64,000 bases of DNA from Ferrimonas pelagia (lineage in GTDB: Bacteria > Pseudomonadota > Gammaproteobacteria > Enterobacterales > Shewanellaceae). The stretch is from NCBI RefSeq assembly GCF_039543565.1, contig NZ_BAABJZ010000093.1:1-64000 (forward strand), in the 5' to 3' direction. Within the stretch, counting starts at the first letter, position 1. Every line of letters starts with the position of its first letter. Under the pieces are notes generated by a model. That model was not told the origin of the DNA, did not search any database, and saw only the letters and a list, made by a program, of their open reading frames with translations. The position numbers and the translations under genes were made by a program. This document shows positions 41,630 to 50,830 of the stretch, piece by piece.

Positions 41630-42655
41630 ATGAAAGCACTCTCTAAGCTGCATCCGGAGAAAGGGATCTGGATGGTGGATGTGCCGAAGCCTGAGATCGG
41701 CCACAACGACATCCTGATCAAGATCCGTAAGACCGCGATCTGCGGCACCGACATGCACATCTACAACTGGGACGAGTGGTCGCAAAAGACCATTCCGGTG
41801 CCCATGGTCGTGGGCCACGAATACGTCGGTGAAGTGGTGGCGATCGGTCAGGAAGTCAAAGGCTTTGCCATTGGCGATCGCGTCTCCGGTGAAGGTCACC
41901 TGGTGTGCGGCCACTGCCGTAACTGCCGCGGCGGCCGTACCCATCTGTGCCGCAACACCGTCGGCATTGGCGTCAACCGTCCCGGTTCGTTTGCCGAATA
42001 TCTGGTGTTGCCGGCGTTCAACGCCTTTAAGATCCCCGATGACATCAGCGATGAGCTGGCCTCGGTGTTCGATCCGCTGGGCAACGCGGTGCACACTGCC
42101 CTCAGCTTCGACTTGGTCGGTGAAGATGTGTTGATCACCGGTGCCGGTCCGATTGGGATCATGGCCGCCGCCGTGGCCAAACACGTGGGCGCCCGCCATG
42201 TGGTGATCACCGACGTCAATGAATACCGGCTGGAGCTGGCGGCCAAGATGGGTGCGACCCGCACCGTCAACGTCGCCAACGAAAAGCTGACCGACGTGAT
42301 GGCGGAGCTGGGCATGACCGAAGGCTTCGATGTCGGCCTGGAGATGTCGGGCGTACCGTCGGCCTTCAGCGACATGCTCACTGCGATGAACCACGGCGGT
42401 AAGATCGCCCTGCTGGGCATTCCGCCGGGGGACATGGGCATCGACTGGGATCAGGTCATTTTTAAAGGCTTGGTGATCAAAGGCATTTACGGCCGTGAGA
42501 TGTTCGAGACCTGGTACAAGATGGCGTCCCTGCTGCAGTCCGGCTTGGATATCAGCCCGATCATCACCCACCAGTTCCCCATCGACGAGTTCCAACAGGG
42601 CTTCGAAGTGATGGGATCCGGCCAATCCGGCAAGGTGATCCTTAACTGGGATTGA
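41630..42655 (+). CDS. tdh: L-threonine 3-dehydrogenase
   Basis: Oxidises threonine to 2-amino-3-ketobutyrate with NAD, feeding Kbl. The 341-residue zinc-dependent medium-chain dehydrogenase has the catalytic zinc site in CGTDMHIYNWDEW and GHEYVGEV, the structural zinc cysteines in CGHCRNCRGGRTHLC, and the NAD fold ITGAGPIGIMAAAV. Length equals that of E. coli Tdh (341). GGAG stands upstream; a strong hairpin follows. Confidence 0.98.
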   Translation: MKALSKLHPEKGIWMVDVPKPEIGHNDILIKIRKTAICGTDMHIYNWDEWSQKTIPVPMVVGHEYVGEVVAIGQEVKGFAIGDRVSGEGHLVCGHCRNCRGGRTHLCRNTVGIGVNRPGSFAEYLVLPAFNAFKIPDDISDELASVFDPLGNAVHTALSFDLVGEDVLITGAGPIGIMAAAVAKHVGARHVVITDVNEYRLELAAKMGATRTVNVANEKLTDVMAELGMTEGFDVGLEMSGVPSAFSDMLTAMNHGGKIALLGIPPGDMGIDWDQVIFKGLVIKGIYGREMFETWYKMASLLQSGLDISPIITHQFPIDEFQQGFEVMGSGQSGKVILNWD

Positions 42656-42674
42656 TTGACTGGTTGCTGATTAC

Positions 42675-42710
42675 CGCCCTCCTCGGTTTTGCCGATGGAG
42701 GGCGTTGTTG
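42675..42710 (+). terminator. Terminator of kbl-tdh
   Basis: CGCCCTCC / GGAGGGCG with a second inner stem TCGG / CCGA, 20 bases after the stop, followed by TTGTTGT. Stable stem, modest U-tract. Confidence 0.7.
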
Positions 42711-42763
42711 TATCTGGGGCTGTTGTCTTTTGTCGACGGCTGGCACTGTATTGAGACAGAAAC

Positions 42764-42790
42764 AAAAAACGGCCTCATGATAAGGCCGTT
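42764..42790 (-). terminator. Terminator of the GH31 gene
   Basis: On the minus strand AACGGCCT, seven-base loop, AGGCCGTT and a TTTTTT tract, about 30 bases after the stop codon. Confidence 0.85.
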
Positions 42791-42819
42791 TCGCGTTTGG
42801 GTGGTTTACCGGGCGGGGC

Positions 42820-45366
42820 TTAGAGCTTAATGGTCTGCACCTTGCCGGTGTATGTCACGCTGCGATGGACTTTGCTGGCCTCTTCGATGCCAATGCCGGT
42901 GGTTTTATCCACCAGCACCAGGTTGAAGGTGCGCTGCTTGATCAGGCCGTCGAACGTGCCTTGACGCTCACCCAGGGTGAGGGTGCGCTTGCTGTCGTCC
43001 CACTGCAGATCGACGGTGGCAAAGGCGCCCTGTTGGTAGCCTAGGCCTTCGCCTTCATCCTCGTACAGCTGGAAGCTGCCATCGGCGCCTAGGTAGATCC
43101 GCAGCTCCCAGGCCGCATCCGGTTGATCGCCGGTGTGCTGCAGCTTGGGTCCCATCGGCAGGATGCTGCCGGCGCGGACAAACAGTGGCAGTTTGGCGAT
43201 CGGCGCGTCGGCGCTGAGGGTCTGGCCGCCGTCATGGCGCTCACCGGTCCAGAAGTCCTGCCACTGGCTGCCTTCGGGCAGGTAGACGTCACGGGTCTTG
43301 GCCGCGTCTTTGACCGGCTCGGAGCCCGGCAGATAGTACATCGGCTCGATCACCGGGTTGACCATCAGAGCGGGGCCGTACAGGTACTGATCCTTCACGT
43401 CGTGGGTCTGACTGTCCTCGCGGAAATCAAACGCCAGCAGACGGCTGAAGGTGGCGTCCTGATGGTACACCTGGCCCGCCAGCGAGTAGGTGTACGGCAG
43501 CAAACGGTAGCGCAGATCCAGCATGTCCGTCAGGGCATCGTAGAATGGCGTGCCCGGCTCGCCGAAGCGCCAAACCTCACGCGGGGTGTCCGCGCCGTGG
43601 CTGCGCATGACCGGCAGGAATGCGGCCCATTGGAACATCCGGGTGTAGAGCTCGCGGTAGCCAAGATCGTCCACGCCTTCCGGGAACTTGGCATTCTCGT
43701 TGAACCAGGCGGTATCGGGTTTTACAAAATAGGCGCCGACATCCATGGTCCAGTAGGGCGAGCCGGTGACCGTAAAGTTCAGCCCCGAGGGGATCTGATC
43801 GGCGTACAGCTGCCAGTCGGCCGAGGTGTCGCCATTCCAGGTAATGGTGCCGTAGCGTTGCTGGCCCGGGTAGCCGGAGCGGGTCAGGTTGAGCATGCGG
43901 GTGCCTTTATCGCTGGCGAGGTGGTTGTCGTACATCCCTTGCGAGTGATGCAGCGAGTAGGTGTTGGCCCGCAGTTGACCCATGCCGCGATCCAGCGCCC
44001 GCAGGTTGCCTTTAAAGCGCTGCTCCGGCCCCTTGTCCTCATAGCGCCATTTCCAGTCCCAGTTGTTGGGCTCGGTGGAGTCACACCACCAGGCGTCGAT
44101 CCCGTGTTTGCCAAGGCCATTGCTCAGGTATTGCCAGTAGAGATCCTGGGCTTCCGGGTTGTAGGCGTCGTAGGCGCCGCCGGTGAGTACCATGCCGCGC
44201 TGTTTAAAATCATCGGCTTGAGGGGAGCGGTTGGAGTTGGGCCAGATGGAGATCATAAGCCGGGCGTCCATGTCGTGGATATCCGCGACCATCTTGCTCG
44301 GATCCGGGAAGCGCTCCTGGTCAAAGCTAAAGGCACCCCATTGGCCATCTATCCAGTAGCGCCAGTCCTGGACGATCAGATCCAGCGGGATCTGACGTTC
44401 CCGGTATTCTTGGACGATGCCGACGAGCTCATCTTGGGTTTTGTAGCGCTGTTTCGATTGCACATAGCCAAAGCCGTAGCGCGGCAGCATCACCGCCTTA
44501 CCGGTCAGGGTGCGGAGATCTTGAATGATGTCGTCAAACTCCGGGCCCTGAATAAAGTAGTAATCCAACTGGTTGGCCGCTTCGATCTGGACGAAGCTGC
44601 CCTCGGCGTCATCATGGAAGCGCATGCCCGAGCCGGCGTCAAACAGCAGGCCATAACCCTGGGTGGAGAGCAGCACCGGCATCATTACCTTGAGGTTGTG
44701 TTGATACAGGTACTGCATGGTGCCGCGCAGGTTCAGCACCCCCTCTTCGTGGGAGCCCAGGCCATACAGGGCCTCGCCCTCTTGCCACTGGAACTGCTGG
44801 CGCACCTGTAAAGCTTGGCCGACGGTCTGACTGCCTTTGATCTCGCTGATCTCCCGATCGCCATCAATGGTGCGTTCGACCCGGGACTTGCCGGTGATCG
44901 ACTCGGTCAGTGGGATCGAGCGGATCCGGCGCGGATCCTGTTGGTTCTCCTGTAGTATTGGGCTGCCTTGGCCATCGAGGTAGGTTAAGGCGCCGGTGCG
45001 GCGATCGATCTGCACGGTCAGATCCGCCAGGCTCAGTGAAACCTGCGTTTTGGCTTGCTTGAGCGCTACTGGCAGTGCTGGCTCCTCCCGTGGCAGCATT
45101 ACACCGGTGCCGTTATCCAGCCCTTCGCGCTCGGCGGCAAAGCGTACCCGCACCACACCCTCTTTGACGAAATGGACCCGCAGGAAGCCTTGCTCGGCTT
45201 GCAGGGTAACGCCATTGGCTTCCTTGAATACTTGGCTGATCGCACCGATCTGCTGCACCGGCGGCTCGGAGTAGGGGGTGAGGGCGGGCTCAGCCAGCGC
45301 GGTGGCGCTGCTTAGGGTGACGGCGACGGCCAGCGCCAATCGCAATGGACTCAATTGCTTTATCAA
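42820..45366 (-). CDS. Secreted glycoside hydrolase family 31 alpha-glucosidase/alpha-xylosidase
   Basis: An 848-residue exported enzyme (signal peptide ending ATALA). It has the GH31 plan: N-terminal beta-sandwich, a (beta/alpha)8 barrel from about 270, and C-terminal beta domains. The nucleophile Asp lies in WWCDSTEPN (about residue 428; family WxDxxE) and the acid/base Asp in WNGDTSADW (about 513). The approach to the barrel reads PRYGFGYVQSKQRYKTQ, common in periplasmic GH31 enzymes. It would release alpha-linked glucose or xylose from oligosaccharides; a sulfoquinovosidase seems less likely. It stands alone with its own terminator, and no transporter or regulator is adjacent. Confidence 0.93.
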   Translation of the reverse strand: MIKQLSPLRLALAVAVTLSSATALAEPALTPYSEPPVQQIGAISQVFKEANGVTLQAEQGFLRVHFVKEGVVRVRFAAEREGLDNGTGVMLPREEPALPVALKQAKTQVSLSLADLTVQIDRRTGALTYLDGQGSPILQENQQDPRRIRSIPLTESITGKSRVERTIDGDREISEIKGSQTVGQALQVRQQFQWQEGEALYGLGSHEEGVLNLRGTMQYLYQHNLKVMMPVLLSTQGYGLLFDAGSGMRFHDDAEGSFVQIEAANQLDYYFIQGPEFDDIIQDLRTLTGKAVMLPRYGFGYVQSKQRYKTQDELVGIVQEYRERQIPLDLIVQDWRYWIDGQWGAFSFDQERFPDPSKMVADIHDMDARLMISIWPNSNRSPQADDFKQRGMVLTGGAYDAYNPEAQDLYWQYLSNGLGKHGIDAWWCDSTEPNNWDWKWRYEDKGPEQRFKGNLRALDRGMGQLRANTYSLHHSQGMYDNHLASDKGTRMLNLTRSGYPGQQRYGTITWNGDTSADWQLYADQIPSGLNFTVTGSPYWTMDVGAYFVKPDTAWFNENAKFPEGVDDLGYRELYTRMFQWAAFLPVMRSHGADTPREVWRFGEPGTPFYDALTDMLDLRYRLLPYTYSLAGQVYHQDATFSRLLAFDFREDSQTHDVKDQYLYGPALMVNPVIEPMYYLPGSEPVKDAAKTRDVYLPEGSQWQDFWTGERHDGGQTLSADAPIAKLPLFVRAGSILPMGPKLQHTGDQPDAAWELRIYLGADGSFQLYEDEGEGLGYQQGAFATVDLQWDDSKRTLTLGERQGTFDGLIKQRTFNLVLVDKTTGIGIEEASKVHRSVTYTGKVQTIKL

Positions 45367-46575
45367 CTTCGGTAACCTCTTGCTGTTGTTATCCGGCCAA
45401 CTTAGCGTCTTTTGTTAGCGGTAACTGTGCGGATGCTTGTGAATGGCGATCATGGGGGCGGTGCGAGCAGAGAGTGTGAAGCTGGAAGCGGTGATCTCTG
45501 CGGCGAGTCAGAGTCGCGGTTGCGGGTGATTTAGCGGAAGGTATGGTCATCGGGGCAAGAGAACGGTGTCTGTTCCCTTCAACGTGCTAGCATTGGATCC
45601 GGACCGGGTAAGCGACTTGGCGCAGCACATCGAGTGTCGCAAGGGGTAGGAGAGTGTGACGCCGTTGATGTCACAGTCGAGATTATAGGGCGTTAAATGA
45701 ACGGCTCGGTTGGGGGGGCTCAGGGTGCTGTCATTGACTTGGAGGGATCCAAGCGCTGCCGCAATCGATCTGTCGCTATTGTGTCTGAGCGATGGGCTTG
45801 GGGAGTCTTTTGGATGGATACAAGACACTGGCTGTAATGTTTGCGTTTACTCCCTGAAGATCGCCGAAATCTGTACTTCGGTTGTATGACTCATATTTGC
45901 TTAATCATGCCAAACACAGCCTGAACCTTGCGTTCCATGAGGGTCCCGAATGAAGGGGCGTCTATCTATCTGTTGCGCGTGGCATCCGTCGTGTTGTTCG
46001 CCGCTTTGTCACGCATTTCTCTTTTATGCTAAATCGAACAAGAGCAAGTGTTTGTGCTAAATCTTGACCTTTGGATGTGATTTTATGCCGCAAGGGATAC
46101 GTTTATTAACCGGTGTTGTGGATGTTCGTGTCATATCTGGCTTATTGATTATTTGAATTTTGATTATTTAAAAGGTTAAGTTGAGGGCGTTTTATTAGGG
46201 GGCGCACTTGTGGCTGTGAAAGTGCAAATTGCGATCTTTGATATTTTGCCTGGCGGACATTAAATGGCATGGGCACATTTTTCTCCTTACTGGCCTTTGG
46301 CGGGATTTATTGCTGTGAATTAATGCTTTAAAGGCTTTTTATTTTTCTTGTTTATGCATTTTTTATTTTTATTTAATTAATGCTTCAGCGATGCATTGTG
46401 TGAGCAAGGTCATCCCATATAGCGCTAGCTTTACCTAGCATTGAGTTGAGGTTGTCGAAGTCTTAATGAATTGAGTTTATGTGGATGGAGTTTGCTTTGG
46501 ATGGGCGAGCGGCATAAACAACATTCACTGAAACACTTAATGAAAAGCTAATTGATATAAATGTTAGGGGTGAAT
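45367..46575. other. 1.2 kb noncoding gap
   Basis: No gene is supported. The left part is GC-rich with short frames lacking ribosome sites; from about 46080 it becomes markedly AT-rich, up to the DUF2057 gene. It should contain the promoters of both flanking genes. No riboswitch, tRNA or known small RNA was recognised, and no transposase remnants were seen. Confidence 0.55.
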
Positions 46576-46986
46576 ATGAAAAATATAGGATGGGTGTTGG
46601 GATTACTATTGGTCTCCCAAGGCGCGATGGCGGCGCATATACAGATGCCTCGAGGGCTTGAAATGAAGTCGATTTCGGGTGAGACCATGTCCAATCGGGC
46701 CGGCGAGGCACAGTTGGAAAATGAGCAGGTCGTTCTGCTGCGCTACCGGACGCAATTGATGGAAAACGATGGCGACAGCTTTTTTTCTTCGCCGGGTTGG
46801 ATCGTGCCGATCTCTGTGACAGAAGGCAAAAACTACGAGTTGATACTGAATGAGCCCAACCATGCCAACGAATGGTATGGCTTTGTTCGCGATCCTAAAT
46901 GCTATTTACTGGCTGAGGATGGCGAACGGATCGATCTCGAGTTGCGAACCACCGAGCAATGGATGGCCCGATTACTCCTCAAGTGA
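46576..46986 (+). CDS. DUF2057 (YccT/UPF0319-like) secreted protein
   Basis: A 136-residue protein with a clean signal peptide (MKNIGWVLGLLLVSQGAMA). The mature part reads IQMPRGLEMKSISGETMSNR then LENEQVVLLRYRTQL, the pattern of DUF2057 proteins such as YccT. Some members were linked to inhibiting curli assembly; the role here is unknown. The ATG at 46576 has AGGGGTG upstream. A large AT-rich noncoding region precedes it, and a hairpin follows directly. Confidence 0.75.
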   Translation: MKNIGWVLGLLLVSQGAMAAHIQMPRGLEMKSISGETMSNRAGEAQLENEQVVLLRYRTQLMENDGDSFFSSPGWIVPISVTEGKNYELILNEPNHANEWYGFVRDPKCYLLAEDGERIDLELRTTEQWMARLLLK

Positions 46987-46995
46987 GCCGAATTC

Positions 46996-47029
46996 TCTTG
47001 TGCAGTGATGTTTAGCTCGCTGCACAAGA
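46996..47029 (+). terminator. Hairpin after the DUF2057 gene
   Basis: Ten-base perfect stem TCTTGTGCAG / CTGCACAAGA with a 14-base loop, ten bases after the stop; only a poor T-run follows. A 13-base part of the right arm (TAGCTCGCTGCAC, 47013-47025) recurs at 47070-47082. Confidence 0.5.
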
Positions 47030-47170
47030 TTGGACCTTGTCTTCTGTAACAATGTTTCCTGAAATTGAATAGCTCGCTGCACCTCTCCGCATACACCCTT
47101 CGCGACGCCCTTTTTGTCTCTCCTTCAGCCAGCGAGTACACTGATCGCATCGTTCAATAGGAATGTTTGC

Positions 47171-47500
47171 ATGACCCAATATCAGTGTTTGCCTTTGGCC
47201 CAATTTAGTGAACTTCAGCAGCGCAATGATCTGCAGATCGTCGACATTCGTGACGCCAATGCGTATGCCGCCGGGCATATTCCTGGTGCCGTGCATCTGC
47301 ACAACGGCAACCTGGCTGAGTTCATTCTGAACGCGGAGTTTGACGACCCACTGGTGGTGTGTTGTTACCATGGGATCTCCTCTCAGGGCGCGGCGGGCTA
47401 TCTGGTCGAACAGGGTTTCGAGCAGGTCTATAGCCTGGATGGCGGCTATGAAGGCTGGGCCAAGGCTCAGGGCGTGTCCTTTGAGGGGAAACCCGCATGA
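47171..47500 (+). CDS. glpE: Thiosulfate sulfurtransferase GlpE
   Basis: A single-domain rhodanese of 109 residues. The catalytic Cys65 sits in CCYHGISSQGAA, matching the active-site loop of E. coli GlpE (Cys65). The start at 47171 (MTQYQCLPL) gives the family length; 19 further upstream codons are open but not conserved. It overlaps glpG by four bases, as in the glpEG pair of enterobacteria. The usual glpR does not follow here. Confidence 0.93.
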   Translation: MTQYQCLPLAQFSELQQRNDLQIVDIRDANAYAAGHIPGAVHLHNGNLAEFILNAEFDDPLVVCCYHGISSQGAAGYLVEQGFEQVYSLDGGYEGWAKAQGVSFEGKPA

Positions 47501-48339
47501 TGGAGATCGGTGTGCTTGGTGATCCCCGTGCCGCTCAGGCACTGGTGGATTACATGGCGACGCAAGGGATCAGGGCCCAATTGCAGCCTGTCGAGGATGG
47601 GACCGCCATTGTGGTGGAGTCACCTCAGTACCACCGGGGGCGCGAGGAGTATGAGCGCTTCTTGGCTGAGCCCTATCACCGTCGTTATATGGCCGCTTCA
47701 TGGGAATCCGGGGCCGTGCCTCAGCGTGGCGAGGGGGCTCGGTTTGATTACGGCGCGCCCGGGTTGCAGTTCGTGCAGTCGTTGATCACCCAGTCTGGGC
47801 CGCTGACCCTGTTGTTGTTGTTGCTGTGTAGTGGGATCTGGCTGTTTTGGAATATCGGTTTTGCCGAATCCATCTTCGGTGTGATGCATTTCTTTCCAAG
47901 CTGGGAGCAGATGAGTCTGAGTGAAGGCTGGCGTTTGTTCACCCCAAGCTTGATCCACTTCTCTGCGATGCACGTGATCTTCAATCTGCTGTGGTGGTGG
48001 TATCTGGGAGGGCGGATCGAGCGCGAGCGCGGAGCCGGAACCTTGCTGGTGTTGCTGCTGGTCGCGGGCACTTTGCCGAACTTGGCCCAGTTTGCCCTGA
48101 TCGGCCCGAACTTTGGTGGCCTGTCCGGCGTGGTGTATGCGTTGGTGGGGTATTGCTGGATAACGGGGCGTTTCGATCCTCAGTCGCCGCTGGCCTTGCC
48201 GCCCGCTTATGTCGGGTTCCTATTGCTCTGGCTGGCTATGGGCTTTATGGGCTTTATGAACATGGCGAATTACGCGCACCTGGGCGGGCTGTTGGTGGGG
48301 ATGGGCCAGGCGTTGCTGGACAGCCGGACACGGCGCTAA
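47497..48339 (+). CDS. glpG: Rhomboid intramembrane serine protease GlpG
   Basis: A 280-residue protease that cleaves membrane spans. It has the N-terminal cytosolic domain (about 1-75, MEIGVLGDPRAAQALVDYMA), then six membrane spans. The catalytic dyad is Ser210 in GGLSGVVYAL and His261 in MANYAHLGGLLVG; HVIFNLLWWWYLG carries the conserved His and Asn of the oxyanion site. Start overlaps glpE by four bases (ATGATG). Complete. Confidence 0.95.
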   Translation: MMEIGVLGDPRAAQALVDYMATQGIRAQLQPVEDGTAIVVESPQYHRGREEYERFLAEPYHRRYMAASWESGAVPQRGEGARFDYGAPGLQFVQSLITQSGPLTLLLLLLCSGIWLFWNIGFAESIFGVMHFFPSWEQMSLSEGWRLFTPSLIHFSAMHVIFNLLWWWYLGGRIERERGAGTLLVLLLVAGTLPNLAQFALIGPNFGGLSGVVYALVGYCWITGRFDPQSPLALPPAYVGFLLLWLAMGFMGFMNMANYAHLGGLLVGMGQALLDSRTRR

Positions 48340-48345
48340 GATGAC

Positions 48346-48371
48346 CGGCGCCAGCTCAGTGTCTGGCGCCG
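48346..48371. terminator. Hairpin between convergent glpG and fliL-like gene
   Basis: Perfect nine-base stem CGGCGCCAG / CTGGCGCCG with an eight-base loop; no clear U-tract on either side. Confidence 0.55.
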
Positions 48372-48383
48372 ATCACTTCAACG

Positions 48384-48821
48384 TTAATCATATAAAAACT
48401 TGGCGAACAACAGGTTGGCCAACAGTGGCTGGCCGGTTTCCTGAGCCAGTAGCTGGTTAATGGCCTCAAAGATCTCGCGGCGAACGGTTTCCCTGCCTGC
48501 TAGGGATTTGATCTGCTCTTCCGATTGCTGGCCGAGGATCTCGACCACGGTGGCGCGGATCAGCGGTGCATGGTGCTCGACCAATTCTAGGGTATCGGCG
48601 TCTTTGAGCATCAGCTCAACCTGTACCCGGACGTAGCCCAGTCGGCGGCCATGGGTCAGATAGTTGGTGACGATCTCTGGCTCTAGGCCGTAATAGCCGT
48701 AATTGTTATGTGCCACCTGGCTGGCGTCCAGCAAGGGAAGATCCTCAGCCCAGCTGTTTGCGCTGAACCACAGGGAAGTAAACAGAAAGGCGAACAGTTT
48801 CACAGGCTTGCGATCCAACAT
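48384..48821 (-). CDS. FliL-like exported protein
   Basis: A 145-residue protein with a signal peptide or anchor (KPVKLFAFLFTSLWFSANSWA) and a FliL-type domain: RRLGYVRVQVELMLKD, HHAPLIRATVVEILGQQSEE and VRREIFEAINQLL match the FliL core. Classical FliL sits in flagellar operons and modulates stator function; this one stands next to ubiC with no flagellar genes, an arrangement I associate with Shewanella-type genomes. The chosen start at 48821 opens the hydrophobic segment. Confidence 0.8.
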   Translation of the reverse strand: MLDRKPVKLFAFLFTSLWFSANSWAEDLPLLDASQVAHNNYGYYGLEPEIVTNYLTHGRRLGYVRVQVELMLKDADTLELVEHHAPLIRATVVEILGQQSEEQIKSLAGRETVRREIFEAINQLLAQETGQPLLANLLFAKFLYD

Positions 48822-48912
48822 CGGTTTGGCAGAAATGTACCTGTAGGTGGCTGGCTTTGGCAAGCCTGATGGGTTTGCTACTATGGGCCGGTTAATGGAA
48901 CAAGGACCCTTT

Positions 48913-49449
48913 ATGCACGCGCTGGATGCCCCACTGGCCCGCCAACCTGAGCCGATCTTGGCTCATTGGTTGCGGGACCCCAATTCCCTCACTTTGCGAT
49001 TGAAGACCCAGTGTCGACGGTTCGAGGTTGTGCTTCTGCAGGAGTGGCATGGCATTGCTCGTTGCGATAGCCGACAGTGGCAGCTCGGCGAGCCGCTGTG
49101 GCAGCGTGAGGTGTTGCTGAGGCTCGATGGGGTGGCCTGGGTGTACGCGCTAACGGAGGTGCCTCAGAGTACCTTGCGCGACAGCGATATTGATTTTCAG
49201 AATCTGGGGCGGCAGCCATTGGGTGAGGCACTTTTTACCGCACCGAGTATGCGCCAGGGCCCTTTGCAGATTGAGCACTATGGACCGGAGAGCCGGGCCG
49301 TTCAGATAGCCGCATCGATTGGCCAGACTGTTTCTGATGGGTTGTGGGGGCGCAGTCGCCACTTTGAGTTGTCGGGGCGGCCTTTGCGGGTGAATGAGAT
49401 ATTTCTGCCTGCCGCAGAGCGGGCATTAACCCTTAGGAGAGGCGGTTAG
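48913..49449 (+). CDS. ubiC: Chorismate lyase
   Basis: Splits chorismate to 4-hydroxybenzoate and pyruvate, the first committed step of ubiquinone synthesis. The 178-residue protein has REVLLRLDGVAWVYALTEVP, the LGRQPLGEALF motif and the C-terminal WGRSRHFELSGRPLRVNEIF, all typical of UbiC. The ATG at 48913 has AAGGA at good distance; earlier in-frame starts overlap the divergent fliL-like gene. ubiA, often the partner, is not downstream. Confidence 0.92.
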   Translation: MHALDAPLARQPEPILAHWLRDPNSLTLRLKTQCRRFEVVLLQEWHGIARCDSRQWQLGEPLWQREVLLRLDGVAWVYALTEVPQSTLRDSDIDFQNLGRQPLGEALFTAPSMRQGPLQIEHYGPESRAVQIAASIGQTVSDGLWGRSRHFELSGRPLRVNEIFLPAAERALTLRRGG

Positions 49450-49535
49450 GGGCGCGTGCCGGTGTCCATTGATGATTGGCAGGGAAGCACTTTTGCTCCA
49501 CAATAAGAGCGATGACATCTATCGGAAAGGCAACC

Positions 49536-49940
49536 ATGCGACTGTTCAGTACCTTCATGCTGATCTTCGCCCTGATCTCTCAGGGTGCGGTTGCCCGTGT
49601 CCATTTGATGCCGACCGATGTTGAGGTTCTCTCTCAGAGTACGGTCATTGACTCAGCGGCATCTGGCCACGCTGAAGATGCGATGCATTGCGATAAGATG
49701 GCGATGGCACAGAGCGCCAGCCACGATTGTTGTGATGATGCACCGGTCATGGATTGCCATGATGCCAATGCTCCCTGTGAGGGGGAGTGCGGTCATTGTC
49801 AGGTGTTCAGTCCAGCCGGTACGGCTTTGCCTAGCGCGGCATTGGCGGCTTTGGATCTGACCGCTCAGCAAGCTTGTTCTCAAAGTAAATCGTTCCACTC
49901 CGTGGCTTTGTCTCTCGACAGCCCACCACCGATAGCCTGA
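49536..49940 (+). CDS. Small secreted Cys/His-rich protein, probable metal-resistance accessory
   Basis: A 134-residue exported protein (signal peptide MRLFSTFMLIFALISQGAVA) rich in Cys, His and Met between residues 50 and 100: DAMHCDKMAMAQSASHDCCD and CEGECGHCQV. The pattern recalls DUF2946-type small proteins found beside copper-efflux genes. It is the first of four same-direction genes of a copper/silver locus. Periplasmic metal binding is likely; function otherwise unknown. The start at 49536 follows GGAAAGG. Confidence 0.75.
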   Translation: MRLFSTFMLIFALISQGAVARVHLMPTDVEVLSQSTVIDSAASGHAEDAMHCDKMAMAQSASHDCCDDAPVMDCHDANAPCEGECGHCQVFSPAGTALPSAALAALDLTAQQACSQSKSFHSVALSLDSPPPIA

Positions 49941-50076
49941 TCCCTTCATTCCATCTGTAGAACCCGCAGTGCCAATTTGTCGGCCTGTGGTGTTGTTGTA
50001 TGCATGATTTTGGTCTCCGCCCTAGGCGCTGAGATCCCTTGGCGTTACGCCAAACTGAATGAAATTGGAGCTGTCC

Positions 50077-50811
50077 ATGAATCCCCTGTTTTCCCGCTTT
50101 GTTAGCCGTGCACTGACCATCGCTGCCCTGGCTATGTCTCTGATCTTGTCCCCCCTATCGCTGGGATCGGAGCCGCATTCTGCGCACGCAAAACCGGCAC
50201 ACGCCCACTCGGCGACCCACGATTGTCCCCACGCCAAGGCGGGCAAAACCCCATGTCCGATGCACGCGGCCAACGCCGCCGGTGAGGCGGGTGAAAACTG
50301 TCCACATCACGGCCAGCAGGGCGGCAAAGCCTGCCCACATTACGCCAAGGCAGAGCAGGCCGCAGACAGCCACGCTTGTCCGATGCATCCGCGTATTACC
50401 GGGATCGCCGGTGATGAATGTCCTAAGTGCGGTATGGCGCTGGAGCCGGTGGCTCAGTCCAAGAGTGAGACGCAGGCCGAAGCGATCCATCACTGTCCGA
50501 TGTGCCCGGGTGTCACCGGTAAAGCCGGCGACAGCTGCCCGAAATGCGGCATGTGGCTGGAGCCGAAGGGCAGTGACAGTGCATCGGTATACCACTGCCC
50601 GATGCACCCGAAGATCCTTGGTCATGCTGGTGACGAATGCCCGAAATGCGGCATGAACCTGACGCCGGTTGCGGCGCACAGCGGCGACACGCACGCCTGC
50701 CCGATGAACGCCAAGATCACCGGCAAGGCGGGCGACGAGTGCCCGAAATGTGGCATGGCATTGGAGCCGATGGCCGCTAATGCCGGTCATGATCATCATG
50801 GCCACCATTGA
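50077..50811 (+). CDS. Secreted protein with four tandem heavy-metal-binding domains
   Basis: A 244-residue exported protein. After the signal peptide and a His-rich linker it contains four modules of the heavy-metal-binding (HMBD) type, e.g. CPMHPRITGIAGDECPKCGM, with the pattern CPMxPxxxGxxGDxCPKCGMxLxP; the second has CPMCP and the fourth CPMNA. A degenerate Cys-His-rich stretch precedes them. HMBD modules usually occur once or twice at the start of CusB-type adaptors and copper ATPases; here four stand as a separate soluble protein, suggesting a periplasmic copper/silver sponge or metallochaperone for the efflux pump encoded next. It ends in a His-rich tail (HDHHGHH). Confidence 0.88.
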   Translation: MNPLFSRFVSRALTIAALAMSLILSPLSLGSEPHSAHAKPAHAHSATHDCPHAKAGKTPCPMHAANAAGEAGENCPHHGQQGGKACPHYAKAEQAADSHACPMHPRITGIAGDECPKCGMALEPVAQSKSETQAEAIHHCPMCPGVTGKAGDSCPKCGMWLEPKGSDSASVYHCPMHPKILGHAGDECPKCGMNLTPVAAHSGDTHACPMNAKITGKAGDECPKCGMALEPMAANAGHDHHGHH

Positions 50812-50830
50812 GGCCTGAGGGAGTCACACG

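Noticed and set aside
41384..42625. 413-codon minus-strand frame opposite tdh
   Set aside because: His/Asp/Val-rich shadow of tdh and kbl, without a recognisable domain.
43123..44811. 562-codon plus-strand frame opposite the GH31 gene
   Set aside because: Shadow frame; the minus strand carries a complete GH31 enzyme with signal peptide and terminator.
45547..45828. 93-codon minus-strand frame in the 1.2 kb gap
   Set aside because: No ribosome binding site, no recognisable motif, composition like random GC-rich DNA.
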